A stretch of 33,683 bases of DNA, taken from assembly GCA_018882795.1 (NCBI GenBank), contig VERJ01000026.1, forward strand, positions 1-33,683, written 5' to 3'. Source of the DNA: Burkholderiaceae bacterium (GTDB taxonomy: Bacteria > Pseudomonadota > Gammaproteobacteria > Burkholderiales > Burkholderiaceae_A). Below are positions 1-8,890 of the stretch, piece by piece. The translations under genes and the position numbers were made by a program. The notes beneath the pieces are model-generated. The model ran no database searches and had not been told where the DNA came from. It was given only the letters and a program-made list of their open reading frames with translations. Each line of letters starts with the position of its first letter. The stretch's first letter is position 1.

Positions 1-1279
1 GATCAAGCCGGCACCTCGCAAGCGCATTCACACCTTCATTGCGACCAGTCCGATCCACATGGAAAAGAAGTTGCGGATGCAGCCCGATGAAGTGGTCGAG
101 GCCGCTGTGAGGGGCGTGAAGATGGCGTTGGAATACACCGACGATGTGGAGTTTTCCGCAGAAGACGCGATCCGCAGCGATATGGATTTTCTCGTGCGGA
201 TCTTTGAGGAAGTGATCAAGGCGGGCGCAAAGACCATCAACGTGCCCGACACCGTGGGCTACAGCGTGCCGGTAGGGATTGGCGAATGGTTCCGCCGTTT
301 GATTGAGCGCACGCCTGGATCCGATAAGGTGATCTGGTCAGCCCATTGCCACAATGATCTGGGCATGGCGGTCGCCAACTCGCTTTCTGCTGTGCTCAAC
401 GGCGCCCGACAGGTTGAGTGCACGATCAACGGCCTGGGTGAGCGGGCGGGCAATGCCAGCCTGGAGGAGATCGTGATGGCGGTGAAGGTCCGCCAAGATG
501 TCTTTAAGTGCGACACCAACATCGACACCACGCAAATCGTGGCGTCTTCCCGCCTGGTCTCTCAAATCACGGGCTATCCCGTGCAGCCGAATAAGGCTGT
601 GGTGGGCGCGAATGCTTTTGCCCACGAATCGGGCATTCACCAAGATGGCGTGCTCAAGCACCGCGAGACCTATGAAATCATGCGGGCCCAGGATGTGGGC
701 TGGTCGGCCAACAAGATCTCGTTGGGCAAACTCTCGGGCCGCAATGCGTTTAAGCAGCGGCTCAACGACTTGGGCATTGAATTTGATTCCGAGCAGGAGT
801 TAAACGACGCCTTCTCCCGATTCAAGGACCTTGCTGACCGCAAGTCGGAAATCTTTGATGAAGATTTGCAGGCCCTGGTCTCTGGCGATTCGATTGAGCA
901 TGCGGATGAACGCTATCGCTTCCTGTCCTTGTCCCAGCATTCCGAAACGGGTGAGCGGCCGCAGGCGAGGGTGGTCTTCAGTGTGATGGGCCAGGAGGTA
1001 TCGGCCCAAGCCCAGGGCAACGGGCCGGTGGATGCGACGGTGAACGCCATTGAGTCAAGGGTCTCAAGCGGCTCGGAGCTGCTGCTGTTTTCGGTCAATG
1101 CGATCACCACGGGCACCCAGTCTCAGGGCGAGGTGACGATGCGGCTCTCCAAGGCGGGGCGGATTGTGAATGGTGTGGGGGCTGACCCAGACATCGTGGT
1201 CGCCTCTGCTAAGGCCTACTTGAACGCCTTAAATAAGCTTGAGAGCCGGGCCGAGAAGCTCAATCCGCAGCTGGTGTGA
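1..1279 (+). CDS. leuA: 2-isopropylmalate synthase, 3' part (5' end outside window)
   Basis: Catalyses condensation of acetyl-CoA with 2-oxoisovalerate, the first committed step of leucine synthesis, in the cytosol. The open frame runs without a stop from base 2, before the first in-frame ATG at 59, and the residues read there ([19 protein letters not shown]) are a conserved internal part of the catalytic TIM barrel. The true start therefore lies left of the window. About 425 residues are visible against roughly 510-520 for the family, so about 90 are missing. The metal-binding HxH is in [13 protein letters not shown], followed by [14 protein letters not shown]. The C-terminal third is the LeuA regulatory domain that mediates leucine feedback. 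No clear T-tailed terminator follows; the spacer to rpsO is unusually structured. Confidence 0.96.
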   Translation, partial: IKPAPRKRIHTFIATSPIHMEKKLRMQPDEVVEAAVRGVKMALEYTDDVEFSAEDAIRSDMDFLVRIFEEVIKAGAKTINVPDTVGYSVPVGIGEWFRRLIERTPGSDKVIWSAHCHNDLGMAVANSLSAVLNGARQVECTINGLGERAGNASLEEIVMAVKVRQDVFKCDTNIDTTQIVASSRLVSQITGYPVQPNKAVVGANAFAHESGIHQDGVLKHRETYEIMRAQDVGWSANKISLGKLSGRNAFKQRLNDLGIEFDSEQELNDAFSRFKDLADRKSEIFDEDLQALVSGDSIEHADERYRFLSLSQHSETGERPQARVVFSVMGQEVSAQAQGNGPVDATVNAIESRVSSGSELLLFSVNAITTGTQSQGEVTMRLSKAGRIVNGVGADPDIVVASAKAYLNALNKLESRAEKLNPQLV

Positions 1280-1508
1280 GTCTCAGGTCGCTCCCGTCCT
1301 AGCGCTGGGGGCTTTCTCTCGTCGCGGTCGCAAAACGTGAATCAAAAGCGTTTTGCTCCGACGCTCCTCGAGTAAATCCACCAACGCTCTCCCCTCGAGT
1401 AATCAAACTTTTCGGTCAATGAACACGACCGGAGAGCGTCGGGATTTCGAACCGGCGAACGCTTGCAGCCGGGCGAAACCCGGCGCTAGGCCGGTCGGGC
1501 GGTCAGAG
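1280..1508. other. Structured, repeat-bearing spacer between leuA and rpsO
   Basis: No gene is supported here; a 94-codon frame overlapping it has no family look and runs through the rpsO leader. Visible structures are: an 8-bp inverted repeat GCAAAACG (1330-1337) / CGTTTTGC (1349-1356), without a T-run and so a weak candidate leuA terminator; an imperfect direct repeat ACGCTC...CTCGAGTAA at 1361-1375 and 1384-1402; a 9-bp inverted repeat ACGCTCTCC (1384-1392) / GGAGAGCGT (1431-1439); and a compact fold at 1427-1496 described separately. Function is unknown. Confidence 0.6.
1427..1496. other. Two-armed, tRNA-sized foldable element
   Basis: A 70-base stretch is closed by a 6-bp stem, GACCGG (1427-1432) with CCGGTC (1491-1496). 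Inside are one arm AGCGT (1435-1439) / ACGCT (1459-1463) enclosing a smaller CGG/CCG pair, and a second hairpin GCCGGG (1468-1473) / CCCGGC (1479-1484) with loop CGAAA. Read on the minus strand it contains GGTTCGAAATCC, which resembles a tRNA T-loop. There is no anticodon arm, so it is not a normal tRNA. It could be a tRNA remnant, a structured leader or an untranslated RNA; I cannot tell which, or which strand matters. Confidence 0.35.
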
Positions 1509-1538
1509 TTGGCTCTCGGGAGAGTTTTCCCTTACAAT
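1509..1538 (+). promoter_or_regulatory. Probable sigma-70 promoter of rpsO
   Basis: A -35 like TTGGCT (1509-1514) and a -10 TACAAT (1533-1538) are separated by 18 bases. Transcription would begin near 1545, giving an rpsO leader of about 70 bases. The -10 matches the consensus at 5 of 6 positions and the -35 is weaker. This is the best promoter between leuA and rpsO. Confidence 0.55.
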
Positions 1539-1558
1539 TCAACGAGTTGCACCCAGCA

Positions 1559-1583
1559 CGGCGGGCCCTGGCAGGCCCGACCG
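1559..1583 (+). promoter_or_regulatory. Hairpin in rpsO leader, candidate S15 autoregulatory site
   Basis: GGGCC (1563-1567) pairs with GGCCC (1574-1578) around a 6-base loop, and flanking CGG (1559-1561) can pair with CCG (1581-1583) across a small internal loop. It lies 21 bases upstream of the AGGAG ribosome binding site (1604-1608). In several bacterial groups S15 represses its own mRNA by binding a leader structure. The position fits that role here, but binding is inference. Confidence 0.4.
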
Positions 1584-1614
1584 CAAGTTCATCGGCATTT
1601 TTTAGGAGATTTCC

Positions 1615-1884
1615 ATGCCCGTCGCCACGTTGAATAAGCCTGAAATCATGGCGCAATACCAGCGCGCCAAAAACGACACCGGCAGCCCCGAAGTGCAAGT
1701 CGCACTGCTGACCGCCCGGATTAACGACCTGACCGAGCACTTTAAGGCCCACGCGAAGGATCACCATTCCCGCCGCGGCCTGCTGAAGATGGTTAGCCGT
1801 CGCCGCAAGCTGCTCGATTATTTGAAGCGCACCGATGTCCAGGGCTATCGCACCCTGATCGAGCGCCTGGGACTGCGGAAGTAA
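1615..1884 (+). CDS. rpsO: 30S ribosomal protein S15
   Basis: S15 is a small primary-binding protein of the 30S subunit; it binds the central domain of 16S rRNA and contributes to intersubunit bridges. The 89-residue product has the exact usual length and the conserved core [25 protein letters not shown] and RRRKLLDYL. The ATG is preceded by AGGAG at 1604-1608 with a 6-base gap. It has its own probable promoter (1509-1538) and is closed by a strong terminator at 1944-1978. The rpsO-pnp order is the classical proteobacterial one; readthrough of the terminator may feed pnp. Confidence 0.99.
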   Translation: MPVATLNKPEIMAQYQRAKNDTGSPEVQVALLTARINDLTEHFKAHAKDHHSRRGLLKMVSRRRKLLDYLKRTDVQGYRTLIERLGLRK

Positions 1885-1943
1885 GCATTGGTAGTGGAGC
1901 CTAACGCTCATCCCCCTGCTGTATGCGTTTAATTTTGAAGAAA

Positions 1944-1978
1944 TGCCTGCCCGGTTGCGCCGTGCGGGCATTTTTTTT
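1944..1978 (+). terminator. Intrinsic terminator after rpsO
   Basis: TGCCCG (1948-1953) pairs perfectly with CGGGCA (1965-1970), immediately followed by eight T (1971-1978). An alternative pairing ATGCC (1944-1948 region) with GGCAT is also possible. It lies 60 bases past the rpsO stop. Confidence 0.85.
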
Positions 1979-2096
1979 GCTGGATTTGGTTTAAGAAGTC
2001 GGTTTTAAGAAGTTGTTGTTCTGAAGTGGTGAAAGCAAGTTGTGAAACGAGAGAAGTTGTTGAGTGAGCGTAGTGACTGAGAGATAAGGAAACGTT

Positions 2097-4244
2097 GTGT
2101 TCAATATTGCGAGAGAAGAGTTTCAATACGGCCAGCACAAGGTAATTCTTGAGACTGGTGAGATCGCCCGACAAGCCTCGGGCGCCGTGATGGTCAATGT
2201 GGAAGACACCATCGTACTGGCCACCGTGGTGGCGGCCAAGAATGCCAAGCCCGGACAGGATTTTTTCCCCCTGACCGTGGATTACATGGAAAAAACCTAT
2301 GCCGCAGGCAAGATCCCTGGCGGCTTTTTCAAGCGTGAGGGCCGCCCCTCTGAAAAAGAGACCCTGACATCACGTCTGATTGATCGTCCTCTGCGGCCGC
2401 TCTTTCCAGATGGTTTTTATAACGAAGTACAGGTTGTTTGTACTGTGGTGTCGTTGAACCCCGAAATCGATCCCGATATTCCCGCCATGATTGGAGCATC
2501 TGCAGCCATGGCCATCTCTGGTGTGCCGTTTAATGGCCCCATTGGCGCCGCGCGCGTGGGCTATATCGACGGCCAGTATGTGCTTAATCCCACCGCCACG
2601 CAGCTGAAAACCTCGAAGATGGATCTGGTGGTATCGGGCACCGAGTCTGCTGTGCTGATGGTGGAGTCGGAGGCCGATCAACTCTCTGAAGAAGTGATGC
2701 TGGGCGGCGTGGTCTTTGGCCACGAGCAAGGCAAGCTTGCGATTGCTGCCATCAATCGCCTGGTGGAGAAAGCCGGCAAGCCCGAGTGGGACTGGAAGCC
2801 TGCAGAAAAAGATGAAACGCTGATCTCCCGCATCAAGGCCCTGGCCGAGGCGCCTCTGAAAGAGGCCTATGGCATGCGCAACAAGCAGGAGCGTTCGCAG
2901 AAGCTCAAAACCATCTACGCCGAGATTGAGGCCAAGATTGCCGAAGAGTCTGCTGCGTCGGGCAAGACGCTGGATGGCAACCTGGTCTCCGAGACCCTGT
3001 TCTCCATCGAGTCCAATGTTGTGCGCTCCCAGATTCTGAATGGTGAGCCCCGAATTGATGGTCGTGACACCCGCACGGTACGTCCGATTGCAATTCGTAC
3101 GGGTGTTTTGCCCCGCACGCACGGTACTGCGCTCTTTACTCGGGGCGAGACTCAGGCCCTGGTGGTGGCCACGCTGGGCACGACACGCGATGAGCAGATT
3201 ATTGACGCGCTGGGCGGTGAATATCGCGAGCGCTTCATGCTTCACTACAACATGCCGCCGTTTGCAACGGGCGAAACAGGCCGTGTGGGTTCGCCCAAGC
3301 GCCGCGAGATCGGCCATGGCCGTTTGGCCAAGCGGGCCCTGGTCGCTGTGCTGCCGAGCCCCGAGGAATTCGCTTATTCCATGCGCGTGGTCTCTGAGAT
3401 CACCGAGTCCAACGGTTCTTCGTCCATGGCCTCCGTCTGCGGTGGCTGTCTTGCGCTAATGGATGCAGGCGTGCCGCTGAAGGCCCATGTGGCCGGCATT
3501 GCCATGGGCCTGATCAAAGAAGGCGGCCGCTTCGCTGTGCTGACCGACATCCTGGGCGATGAAGATCACCTCGGCGATATGGATTTCAAAGTGGCTGGTA
3601 CTGAAAACGGTGTCACTGCCCTGCAGATGGATATCAAGATCCAGGGCATCACCAAGGAAATCATGCAAGTCGCGCTCGCCCAAGCACGCGAGGGCCGGCT
3701 GCATATTCTGGGCAAGATGAAGGCCACGCTGGATCACGCCCGCGAAGAACTCTCGGAATTTGCGCCGCGGCTCTACACCATGAAAATCAATCCGGAGCGT
3801 ATCCGCGATGTGATCGGCAAGGGTGGTGCAACGATTCGCGCCATCACTGAGGAGACCGGCACCCAGATCGATATTCAGGAGGATGGCTCGATTACCGTGG
3901 CTGCGACCACCGGCGATGCAGCCCGCGCAGCGATCAAAAAGATCGAGGAACTCACTGCCGAAGTGGAAGTTGGCAAGGTCTACGACGGTACCGTGCTGCG
4001 TCTGCTGGAATTTGGCGCCATTGTGTCGATCCTGCCTGGCAAGGATGGCCTGCTGCACATTTCGCAGATCGCTAATGAGCGTGTGAATCAGGTGTCGGAC
4101 TATCTCAAGGAAGGCCAGTCCATTCGTGTCAAGGTGCTGGAGGCCGATGACAAAGGCCGCCTGCGCCTGTCCATGAAGGCCCTGCTGGAGGCACCGGCTG
4201 AGGGTGGGGCTGGCGCACCAGCAAGTCAACCGCCTGCGGCCTGA
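2097..4244 (+). CDS. pnp: Polyribonucleotide nucleotidyltransferase (PNPase)
   Basis: A phosphorolytic 3'-5' exoribonuclease that degrades and tails RNA, often in the degradosome. The 715-residue protein carries two RNase PH domains, with the active-site stretch [19 protein letters not shown] near residue 495, a KH domain (about 560-610, with [12 protein letters not shown]) and an S1 domain (about 622-698). The start is GTG at 2097 with AGGA at 2087-2090; no in-frame ATG fits better. The leader between the rpsO terminator and this start contains short repeats (TTTAAGAAGT at 1990-1999 and 2004-2013; GAAGTTGTT twice), but I see no clear RNase III-type long stem. The stop overlaps the tpiA ATG (TGATG), implying translational coupling. 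Confidence 0.98.
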   Translation: MFNIAREEFQYGQHKVILETGEIARQASGAVMVNVEDTIVLATVVAAKNAKPGQDFFPLTVDYMEKTYAAGKIPGGFFKREGRPSEKETLTSRLIDRPLRPLFPDGFYNEVQVVCTVVSLNPEIDPDIPAMIGASAAMAISGVPFNGPIGAARVGYIDGQYVLNPTATQLKTSKMDLVVSGTESAVLMVESEADQLSEEVMLGGVVFGHEQGKLAIAAINRLVEKAGKPEWDWKPAEKDETLISRIKALAEAPLKEAYGMRNKQERSQKLKTIYAEIEAKIAEESAASGKTLDGNLVSETLFSIESNVVRSQILNGEPRIDGRDTRTVRPIAIRTGVLPRTHGTALFTRGETQALVVATLGTTRDEQIIDALGGEYRERFMLHYNMPPFATGETGRVGSPKRREIGHGRLAKRALVAVLPSPEEFAYSMRVVSEITESNGSSSMASVCGGCLALMDAGVPLKAHVAGIAMGLIKEGGRFAVLTDILGDEDHLGDMDFKVAGTENGVTALQMDIKIQGITKEIMQVALAQAREGRLHILGKMKATLDHAREELSEFAPRLYTMKINPERIRDVIGKGGATIRAITEETGTQIDIQEDGSITVAATTGDAARAAIKKIEELTAEVEVGKVYDGTVLRLLEFGAIVSILPGKDGLLHISQIANERVNQVSDYLKEGQSIRVKVLEADDKGRLRLSMKALLEAPAEGGAGAPASQPPAA

Positions 4245-5035
4245 TGCTAGACTCTGTTGCAACGCAGCGTCGGCCCTGGGTGGTCGGTAACTGGAAGATG
4301 AACGGCAGCATTGTGGGCAATGAGTCCCTGCTGTCGTCACTTCTGGGCCTGATGGAGGCCCATGGCAAAAAGCCTATTGCTGACTGTGCTGTGGCTGTAC
4401 CTGCGCCTTTTTTGTTTCAAGCTGCGGTTCGGCTAAAGGGTCACGGGCTGGGCTGGGGCGGGCAGGATGTCTCCGAACAGCAGGCAGGTGCGTTTACAGG
4501 GGAGATTTCGGCATCCATGTTGCAGGATTTCGAGGCCCAGTTTGCGCTGGTGGGGCACTCGGAGCGCCGTGCCAGGCATGGCGAGACCGATGCCTTGGTG
4601 GCGGCGAAGGCAGTCAGGCTGGCGGAATCGGGGCTCACCCCCGTGGTCTGTGTGGGCGAGTCGCTGCAGACCCGCGATGATGGGGGGGCGCTTCAGTTCG
4701 TCTGTGGTCAGGTGCAGCATGTTGCGCAGGCCTTGCACGACAAGGGCATGCTGACCAAAGCGGTGTTTGCCTATGAGCCCATCTGGGCGATTGGCACGGG
4801 TCGTAGCGCTTCGCCCGAGCAGGCCCAGGAGGTCCACGCTGCGATCAGGCAGACAGTTGCCGGTGTTGATGCGCAGGCAGCGGCGTCTGTGCGTTTGTTA
4901 TACGGCGGCAGTGTCAAGGCTGCGACTGCGGCGGCCTTATATGCCCAGCAAGATATCGATGGCGCCTTGGTTGGGGGTGCCGCACTCGTTGCACAGGAGT
5001 TCTTCGACATTGCCTGTGCCATGTCTGATCAGTGA
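4244..5035 (+). CDS. tpiA: Triose-phosphate isomerase
   Basis: Interconverts dihydroxyacetone phosphate and glyceraldehyde 3-phosphate in glycolysis and gluconeogenesis. At 263 residues it is slightly longer than the typical 250-255. All catalytic residues are present: Asn16 and Lys18 in GNWKMN, His105 in GHSERR, Glu178 in AYEPIWAIGTG, and the phosphate-binding GGSVK at 221-225. The ATG shares its A with the pnp stop (TGATG), so translation is probably coupled. In some Burkholderiales that I recall, a quinone oxidoreductase gene lies between pnp and tpiA; it is absent here. secG follows after 16 bases. Confidence 0.97.
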   Translation: MLDSVATQRRPWVVGNWKMNGSIVGNESLLSSLLGLMEAHGKKPIADCAVAVPAPFLFQAAVRLKGHGLGWGGQDVSEQQAGAFTGEISASMLQDFEAQFALVGHSERRARHGETDALVAAKAVRLAESGLTPVVCVGESLQTRDDGGALQFVCGQVQHVAQALHDKGMLTKAVFAYEPIWAIGTGRSASPEQAQEVHAAIRQTVAGVDAQAAASVRLLYGGSVKAATAAALYAQQDIDGALVGGAALVAQEFFDIACAMSDQ

Positions 5036-5051
5036 AGGAAAGTGAAACGCT

Positions 5052-5435
5052 ATGGGATGGATGTTTAATCTGGTCTTAACGCTGCAGGTGCTCTCAGCAA
5101 TCGGCATCATCGTGTTGGTATTGTTGCAGCAGGGCAAGGGCGCAGATATGGGCGCGGCCTTTGGCTCTGGCTCGGCAGGCAGTCTTTTTGGCGCTAGCGG
5201 GTCGGCCAATTTCTTAAGCCGCACGACAGCCATTCTGGCCACCGTGTTTTTTGTTGCCACCCTTGCGTTGTCGTTTCTCGCCACCCAGAGCCGCAAGCCT
5301 GCGGGTGCGGGCAGTGTCATGCAAAACGCCTCCGAGGTTCCGACCACGGCGCCTGTTGTGCCTGCTGCGCCAACCGGCGCAGCCACATCGTCTGGAGTTC
5401 CGGGCGTGCCTGTGGATTCCGGGGCAAAAAAGTAG
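5052..5435 (+). CDS. secG: Preprotein translocase subunit SecG
   Basis: An inner-membrane subunit of the SecYEG channel that assists protein export. The 127-residue product has two hydrophobic segments (about residues 5-23 and 55-76) flanking the conserved loop LQQGKGADMGAAFGSGSAGSLFG, followed by a low-complexity Pro/Ala/Thr-rich tail typical of betaproteobacterial SecG. AAGGA sits at 5035-5039, overlapping the tpiA stop. The order tpiA-secG-tRNA-Leu-nuo supports the call. Confidence 0.95.
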   Translation: MGWMFNLVLTLQVLSAIGIIVLVLLQQGKGADMGAAFGSGSAGSLFGASGSANFLSRTTAILATVFFVATLALSFLATQSRKPAGAGSVMQNASEVPTTAPVVPAAPTGAATSSGVPGVPVDSGAKK

Positions 5436-5492
5436 GGTGTAATCAAATAAAATTAGGTTGTCAGGTAGTATCGGATGTAGGGAGTTTTTGAG

Positions 5493-5577
5493 GCCGACGT
5501 GGTGAAATTGGTAGACACGCTGTCTTGAGGGGGCAGTGGCGTAAGCTGTGCGAGTTCGAGTCTCGCCGTCGGCACCA
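5493..5577 (+). tRNA. tRNA-Leu(GAG)
   Basis: An 85-base class II tRNA with a 7-bp acceptor GCCGACG / CGTCGGC, discriminator A (5574) and encoded CCA at 5575-5577. The D-arm contains AAATTGGTAGAC. The anticodon stem CTGTC/GGCAG holds loop TTGAGGG, anticodon GAG at 5527-5529, reading CUC and CUU. A variable arm and T-arm GCGAG-TTCGAGT-CTCGC complete it. Its position just after secG matches leuU in Escherichia coli. Confidence 0.98.
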
Positions 5578-5614
5578 GAAAGCATAAAAACAACTAGCCC
5601 GGGGATATCGAGGC

Positions 5615-5974
5615 GTGAATTTAGAGCAATACCTACCGGTTTTGATGTTCATTATCGTGGGCGGGGTCATTGGCGTGGCCTCCATGTCCATCGGTAAGCT
5701 CTTGGGCCCAAGCCGGCCCGATGCGGAAAAACTCTCCCCTTATGAATGCGGGTTCGAGGCCTTTGAAGATGCCCGCCTGCAGTTTGATGTGCGCTACTAC
5801 CTGGTGGCCATTCTCTTCATTCTGTTCGATCTCGAGATCGCCTTTCTCTTTCCCTGGGCCGTTGCGCTCAAGGAAATCGGCCTGTTCGGCTTCATGTCGA
5901 TGATGTTGTTTTTGGCAATCCTGGTGCTCGGCTTCATCTATGAATGGATGAAGGGCGCGCTGGACTGGGAATAA
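5615..5974 (+). CDS. nuoA: NADH-quinone oxidoreductase subunit A
   Basis: A membrane-arm subunit of complex I near the quinone chamber. The 119 residues have three transmembrane segments (about 7-27, 61-81, 88-110) and the conserved loop SPYECGFE between the first two. Acidic D72 and E74 in the second helix (LFDLEIAF) are family-typical. The start is GTG at 5615 with GGGGA at 5601-5605. It opens the nuo operon only 37 bases after the tRNA-Leu CCA end, so tRNA processing may generate the nuo mRNA 5' end. Confidence 0.97.
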   Translation: MNLEQYLPVLMFIIVGGVIGVASMSIGKLLGPSRPDAEKLSPYECGFEAFEDARLQFDVRYYLVAILFILFDLEIAFLFPWAVALKEIGLFGFMSMMLFLAILVLGFIYEWMKGALDWE

Positions 5975-5992
5975 CAGGGAGCAGCAGCGGCA

Positions 5993-6472
5993 ATGGCAAT
6001 CGATGGCGTTTTTAAGCAGGGATTTCTCACCACGTCGGCTGATACCGTTATCAACTGGACGCGTACCGGGTCGCTGTGGCCCATGACTTTCGGCCTGGCC
6101 TGCTGTGCGGTGGAAATGATGCATGCGGGCGCATCACGCTATGACCTTGATCGGTTTGGTGTGGTCTTTCGTCCCAGCCCCCGGCAGTCTGATCTGATGA
6201 TCGTGGCAGGCACCCTGTGCAACAAAATGGCACCTGCGCTGCGCAAGGTCTATGACCAGATGCCCGAGCCGCGTTGGGTGATCTCCATGGGTTCGTGCGC
6301 CAATGGCGGGGGCTACTACCACTACAGCTATTCTGTGGTGCGTGGCTGTGATCGCATCGTGCCCGTGGACATCTATGTGCCGGGCTGCCCACCCACGGCC
6401 GAGGCCCTGATCTACGGCATCATCCAGCTGCAAAACAAGATTCGTCGCACCAGCACGATTGCCAGGAGCTGA
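5993..6472 (+). CDS. nuoB: NADH-quinone oxidoreductase subunit B
   Basis: A peripheral-arm subunit that carries the terminal 4Fe-4S cluster N2 and passes electrons to quinone. The 159-residue protein has the four cluster ligands in the family pattern: adjacent Cys37 and Cys38 ([10 protein letters not shown]), Cys102 ([15 protein letters not shown]) and Cys132 ([11 protein letters not shown]). It starts with ATG 18 bases after nuoA. A stem-free, tight operon layout continues on both sides. Confidence 0.98.
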   Translation: MAIDGVFKQGFLTTSADTVINWTRTGSLWPMTFGLACCAVEMMHAGASRYDLDRFGVVFRPSPRQSDLMIVAGTLCNKMAPALRKVYDQMPEPRWVISMGSCANGGGYYHYSYSVVRGCDRIVPVDIYVPGCPPTAEALIYGIIQLQNKIRRTSTIARS

Positions 6473-6476
6473 CACC

Positions 6477-7070
6477 ATGACCAGCCTGAAATCGTTGATT
6501 GAATCGCGCCTGGGCAGTCAGATCAGCCAGGTCTGGGAGGCATTGGGCGAGACCACGGTCACCGTGCATCCTGATCAATATGCGGATCTCTGTCTGGCGT
6601 TGCGTGATCAGCCCGGCCTGCGCTTCGACACCCTGATTGACCTCTGCGGCATGGATTACCGTGATTACAAAGAGGGTGGCCGCGATGGCCCCCGATTTGC
6701 GGTGGTGGTTCATCTGCTATCGGTGGAATTAAATCAGCGCCTGCGGGTTCGGGTCTTCTGTCCTGACGATGATTTCCCGGCGGTGGCCTCGGTTACCGGT
6801 ATCTGGACATCGGCGGGATGGTATGAGCGCGAAGCCTTTGACCTCTATGGCATTGTCTTTGAGGGCCACGATGATCTGCGTCGTATCCTGACCGATTATG
6901 GGTTCGTTGGCTATCCTTTCCGTAAGGATTTTCCAATCTCGGGCTATGTGGAAATGCGCTACGACCCGGAGCAGAAACGCGTCATTTATCAGCCCGTCAC
7001 GATTGAGCCCCGCGACCAGACCCCTCGGGTCATCCGCGAGGACAACTACGGCGGCTTTATTCCGCAATAG
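6477..7070 (+). CDS. nuoC: NADH-quinone oxidoreductase subunit C
   Basis: A 30-kDa peripheral subunit that scaffolds NuoD and NuoB beside the quinone site. I chose ATG 6477 (197 residues) rather than the in-frame ATG at 6459, because the ribosome binding site CAGGAG (6463-6468) lies between them and 6459 is inside nuoB. The family signature is complete: [12 protein letters not shown], then [20 protein letters not shown]. It is a separate gene, not a NuoCD fusion as in enterobacteria. Confidence 0.97.
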   Translation: MTSLKSLIESRLGSQISQVWEALGETTVTVHPDQYADLCLALRDQPGLRFDTLIDLCGMDYRDYKEGGRDGPRFAVVVHLLSVELNQRLRVRVFCPDDDFPAVASVTGIWTSAGWYEREAFDLYGIVFEGHDDLRRILTDYGFVGYPFRKDFPISGYVEMRYDPEQKRVIYQPVTIEPRDQTPRVIREDNYGGFIPQ

Positions 7071-7082
7071 GCGAGCAGATCT

Positions 7083-8336
7083 GTGGCTGATATCAAAAAC
7101 TACACACTGAACTTCGGGCCCCAGCATCCGGCCGCCCATGGCGTGCTGCGTCTGGTGTTGGAGCTAGATGGCGAGGTCGTTCAGCGTGCCGATCCGCACA
7201 TTGGCCTGCTGCATCGTGGCACCGAGAAACTCGCCGAACAGAAAACGTTCCTCCAGTCCGTGCCGTACATGGATCGGCTGGACTATGTTTCGATGATGGC
7301 CAATGAGCATGCCTATGTCATGGCCATTGAGCGGCTTCTTGGCGTTGAGGTGCCGCTACGTGCCCAATATATCCGTGTGATGTTCGATGAAATCACGCGG
7401 ATTCTGAACCACCTGCTCTGGATTGGTGCCCATGGCCTGGATGTGGGCGCCATGGCGGTGTTTCTCTATGCATTCCGCGAGCGTGAAGATCTCATGGATG
7501 TCTATGAGGCCGTCTCGGGCGCGCGAATGCATGCTGCCTATTACCGGCCCGGCGGCGTTTATCGTGATCTACCGGAGAAGATGCCGCAGTACATTGCGAG
7601 CCGCAAACGTTCTGACAGCGCCGCCCGCCGCTTGAATGAAAGTCGCCAGGGAAGTCTGCTGGATTTCATTGAAGATTTCACCAAGCGCTTCCCCGGCTAT
7701 GTGGATGAATACGAAACCCTACTGACCGATAACCGGATCTGGAAGCAGCGTCTTGTGGGGATCGGTGTGGTCACACCTGAGCGTGCCAAACAGATGGGCT
7801 TTACGGGCCCGATGCTGCGGGGATCCGGCATTGTCTGGGATTTACGCAAGCACCAACCCTATGAAGTCTATGACCGGGTGGATTTTGATATCCCCGTTGG
7901 CAAGGAGGGCGACTGCTACGACCGTTATCTGGTGCGTGTTGAAGAAATGCGCCAGAGTAATCGCATCATTGCCCAGTGTGTGGAGTGGCTGCGTAAGAAC
8001 CCCGGGCCTGTGATGGCCAATAACCATAAGGTTGCGCCGCCCGCCCGTGTTGGCATGAAGTCCAACATGGAAGAACTCATCCATCACTTCAAGCTCTTCA
8101 CCGAGGGCTTCCACGTACCTGAGGGCGAGTGCTATGCCGCAGTCGAACATCCTAAGGGCGAGTTTGGCATCTACCTGGTGTCTGATGGTGCCAACAAACC
8201 CTATCGGCTCAAGATCCGTGCGCCGGGCTATGCGCACCTGCAGGGTTTGGATGAAATGTCCCGTGGCCACATGATTGCTGATGTGGTGACCATCATCGGC
8301 ACCCAAGACATCGTGTTCGGAGAAATCGATCGATGA
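7083..8336 (+). CDS. nuoD: NADH-quinone oxidoreductase subunit D
   Basis: A 49-kDa peripheral subunit that forms the quinone-binding pocket with NuoB. It has 417 residues, the usual length for the unfused form. Conserved motifs are [15 protein letters not shown] near the N-terminus (quinone-pocket loop with the conserved His), [14 protein letters not shown], and the C-terminal [18 protein letters not shown]. The start is GTG at 7083 with only a weak upstream purine stretch (GAGCAG), so translation may depend on coupling with nuoC 12 bases upstream. Its stop overlaps the nuoE start in ATGA. Confidence 0.98.
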   Translation: MADIKNYTLNFGPQHPAAHGVLRLVLELDGEVVQRADPHIGLLHRGTEKLAEQKTFLQSVPYMDRLDYVSMMANEHAYVMAIERLLGVEVPLRAQYIRVMFDEITRILNHLLWIGAHGLDVGAMAVFLYAFREREDLMDVYEAVSGARMHAAYYRPGGVYRDLPEKMPQYIASRKRSDSAARRLNESRQGSLLDFIEDFTKRFPGYVDEYETLLTDNRIWKQRLVGIGVVTPERAKQMGFTGPMLRGSGIVWDLRKHQPYEVYDRVDFDIPVGKEGDCYDRYLVRVEEMRQSNRIIAQCVEWLRKNPGPVMANNHKVAPPARVGMKSNMEELIHHFKLFTEGFHVPEGECYAAVEHPKGEFGIYLVSDGANKPYRLKIRAPGYAHLQGLDEMSRGHMIADVVTIIGTQDIVFGEIDR

Positions 8337-8890
8337 GCGTGCAACTGTCCTTGTCTGAGCGCCCCAAGGGGCCCGTGCTCTCTGCTGCGGCCTATGCCCA
8401 GATCGACCGTGAGCTGGCCAAGTACCCAGCCGATCAGAAACAGTCGGCGGTAATGTCGGCGTTGCGGATTGCCCAGCGCGAGACAGGCTGGATCAGTCCG
8501 GAAGTAGAGGCTGATATTGCGGCCTATTTGGGGATGCCACCGATTGCGGTGCATGAGGTCGCCAGTTTCTACACGATGTACAACCTCAAGCCCGTGGGCC
8601 GATTCAAGCTCACGGTCTGTACCAATCTGCCCTGCGCACTGCGCAGTGGCAACCAGGCTGCCGAATACATCAAGGCGAAACTTGGCATTGGCTTTAATGA
8701 AACAACGGCCGATGGCCTCTTTACTCTGAAAGAGGGCGAATGTATGGGCGCCTGTGGCGATGCGCCGGTCATGCTGATCAACAACCATCGCATGTGTAGC
8801 TGGATGTCCAATGATCGGATTGATGCCTTGATTGAAGAACTGAAGGCCGATGCTGCTAAAAATCCGGCCGTATCTGCAGGAGGGCAGTGA
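8333..8890 (+). CDS. nuoE: NADH-quinone oxidoreductase subunit E
   Basis: A 24-kDa thioredoxin-fold subunit of the NADH dehydrogenase module, holding 2Fe-2S cluster N1a. In its 185 residues the cluster ligands are Cys96 and Cys101 ([10 protein letters not shown]), Cys137 and Cys141 ([11 protein letters not shown]). The usual [11 protein letters not shown] motif precedes them at 74-84. It overlaps nuoD by four bases (ATGA) and nuoF by one (TGATG), a pattern of coupled translation that suits fixed stoichiometry. Confidence 0.97.
   Translation: MSVQLSLSERPKGPVLSAAAYAQIDRELAKYPADQKQSAVMSALRIAQRETGWISPEVEADIAAYLGMPPIAVHEVASFYTMYNLKPVGRFKLTVCTNLPCALRSGNQAAEYIKAKLGIGFNETTADGLFTLKEGECMGACGDAPVMLINNHRMCSWMSNDRIDALIEELKADAAKNPAVSAGGQ

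Noticed and set aside
1427-1496. A functional tRNA on the minus strand, suggested by the T-loop-like GGTTCGAAATCC
   Set aside because: There is no anticodon arm, and the T-arm-like part is not adjacent to the closing stem as a tRNA requires. It is kept only as a structured element.
2370-4340. Two long minus-strand open frames (315 and 294 codons) opposite pnp
   Set aside because: They are antisense shadows of a well-conserved gene in GC-rich DNA; the translations are rich in His, Gln and Arg and show no domain, and no ribosome site precedes them.
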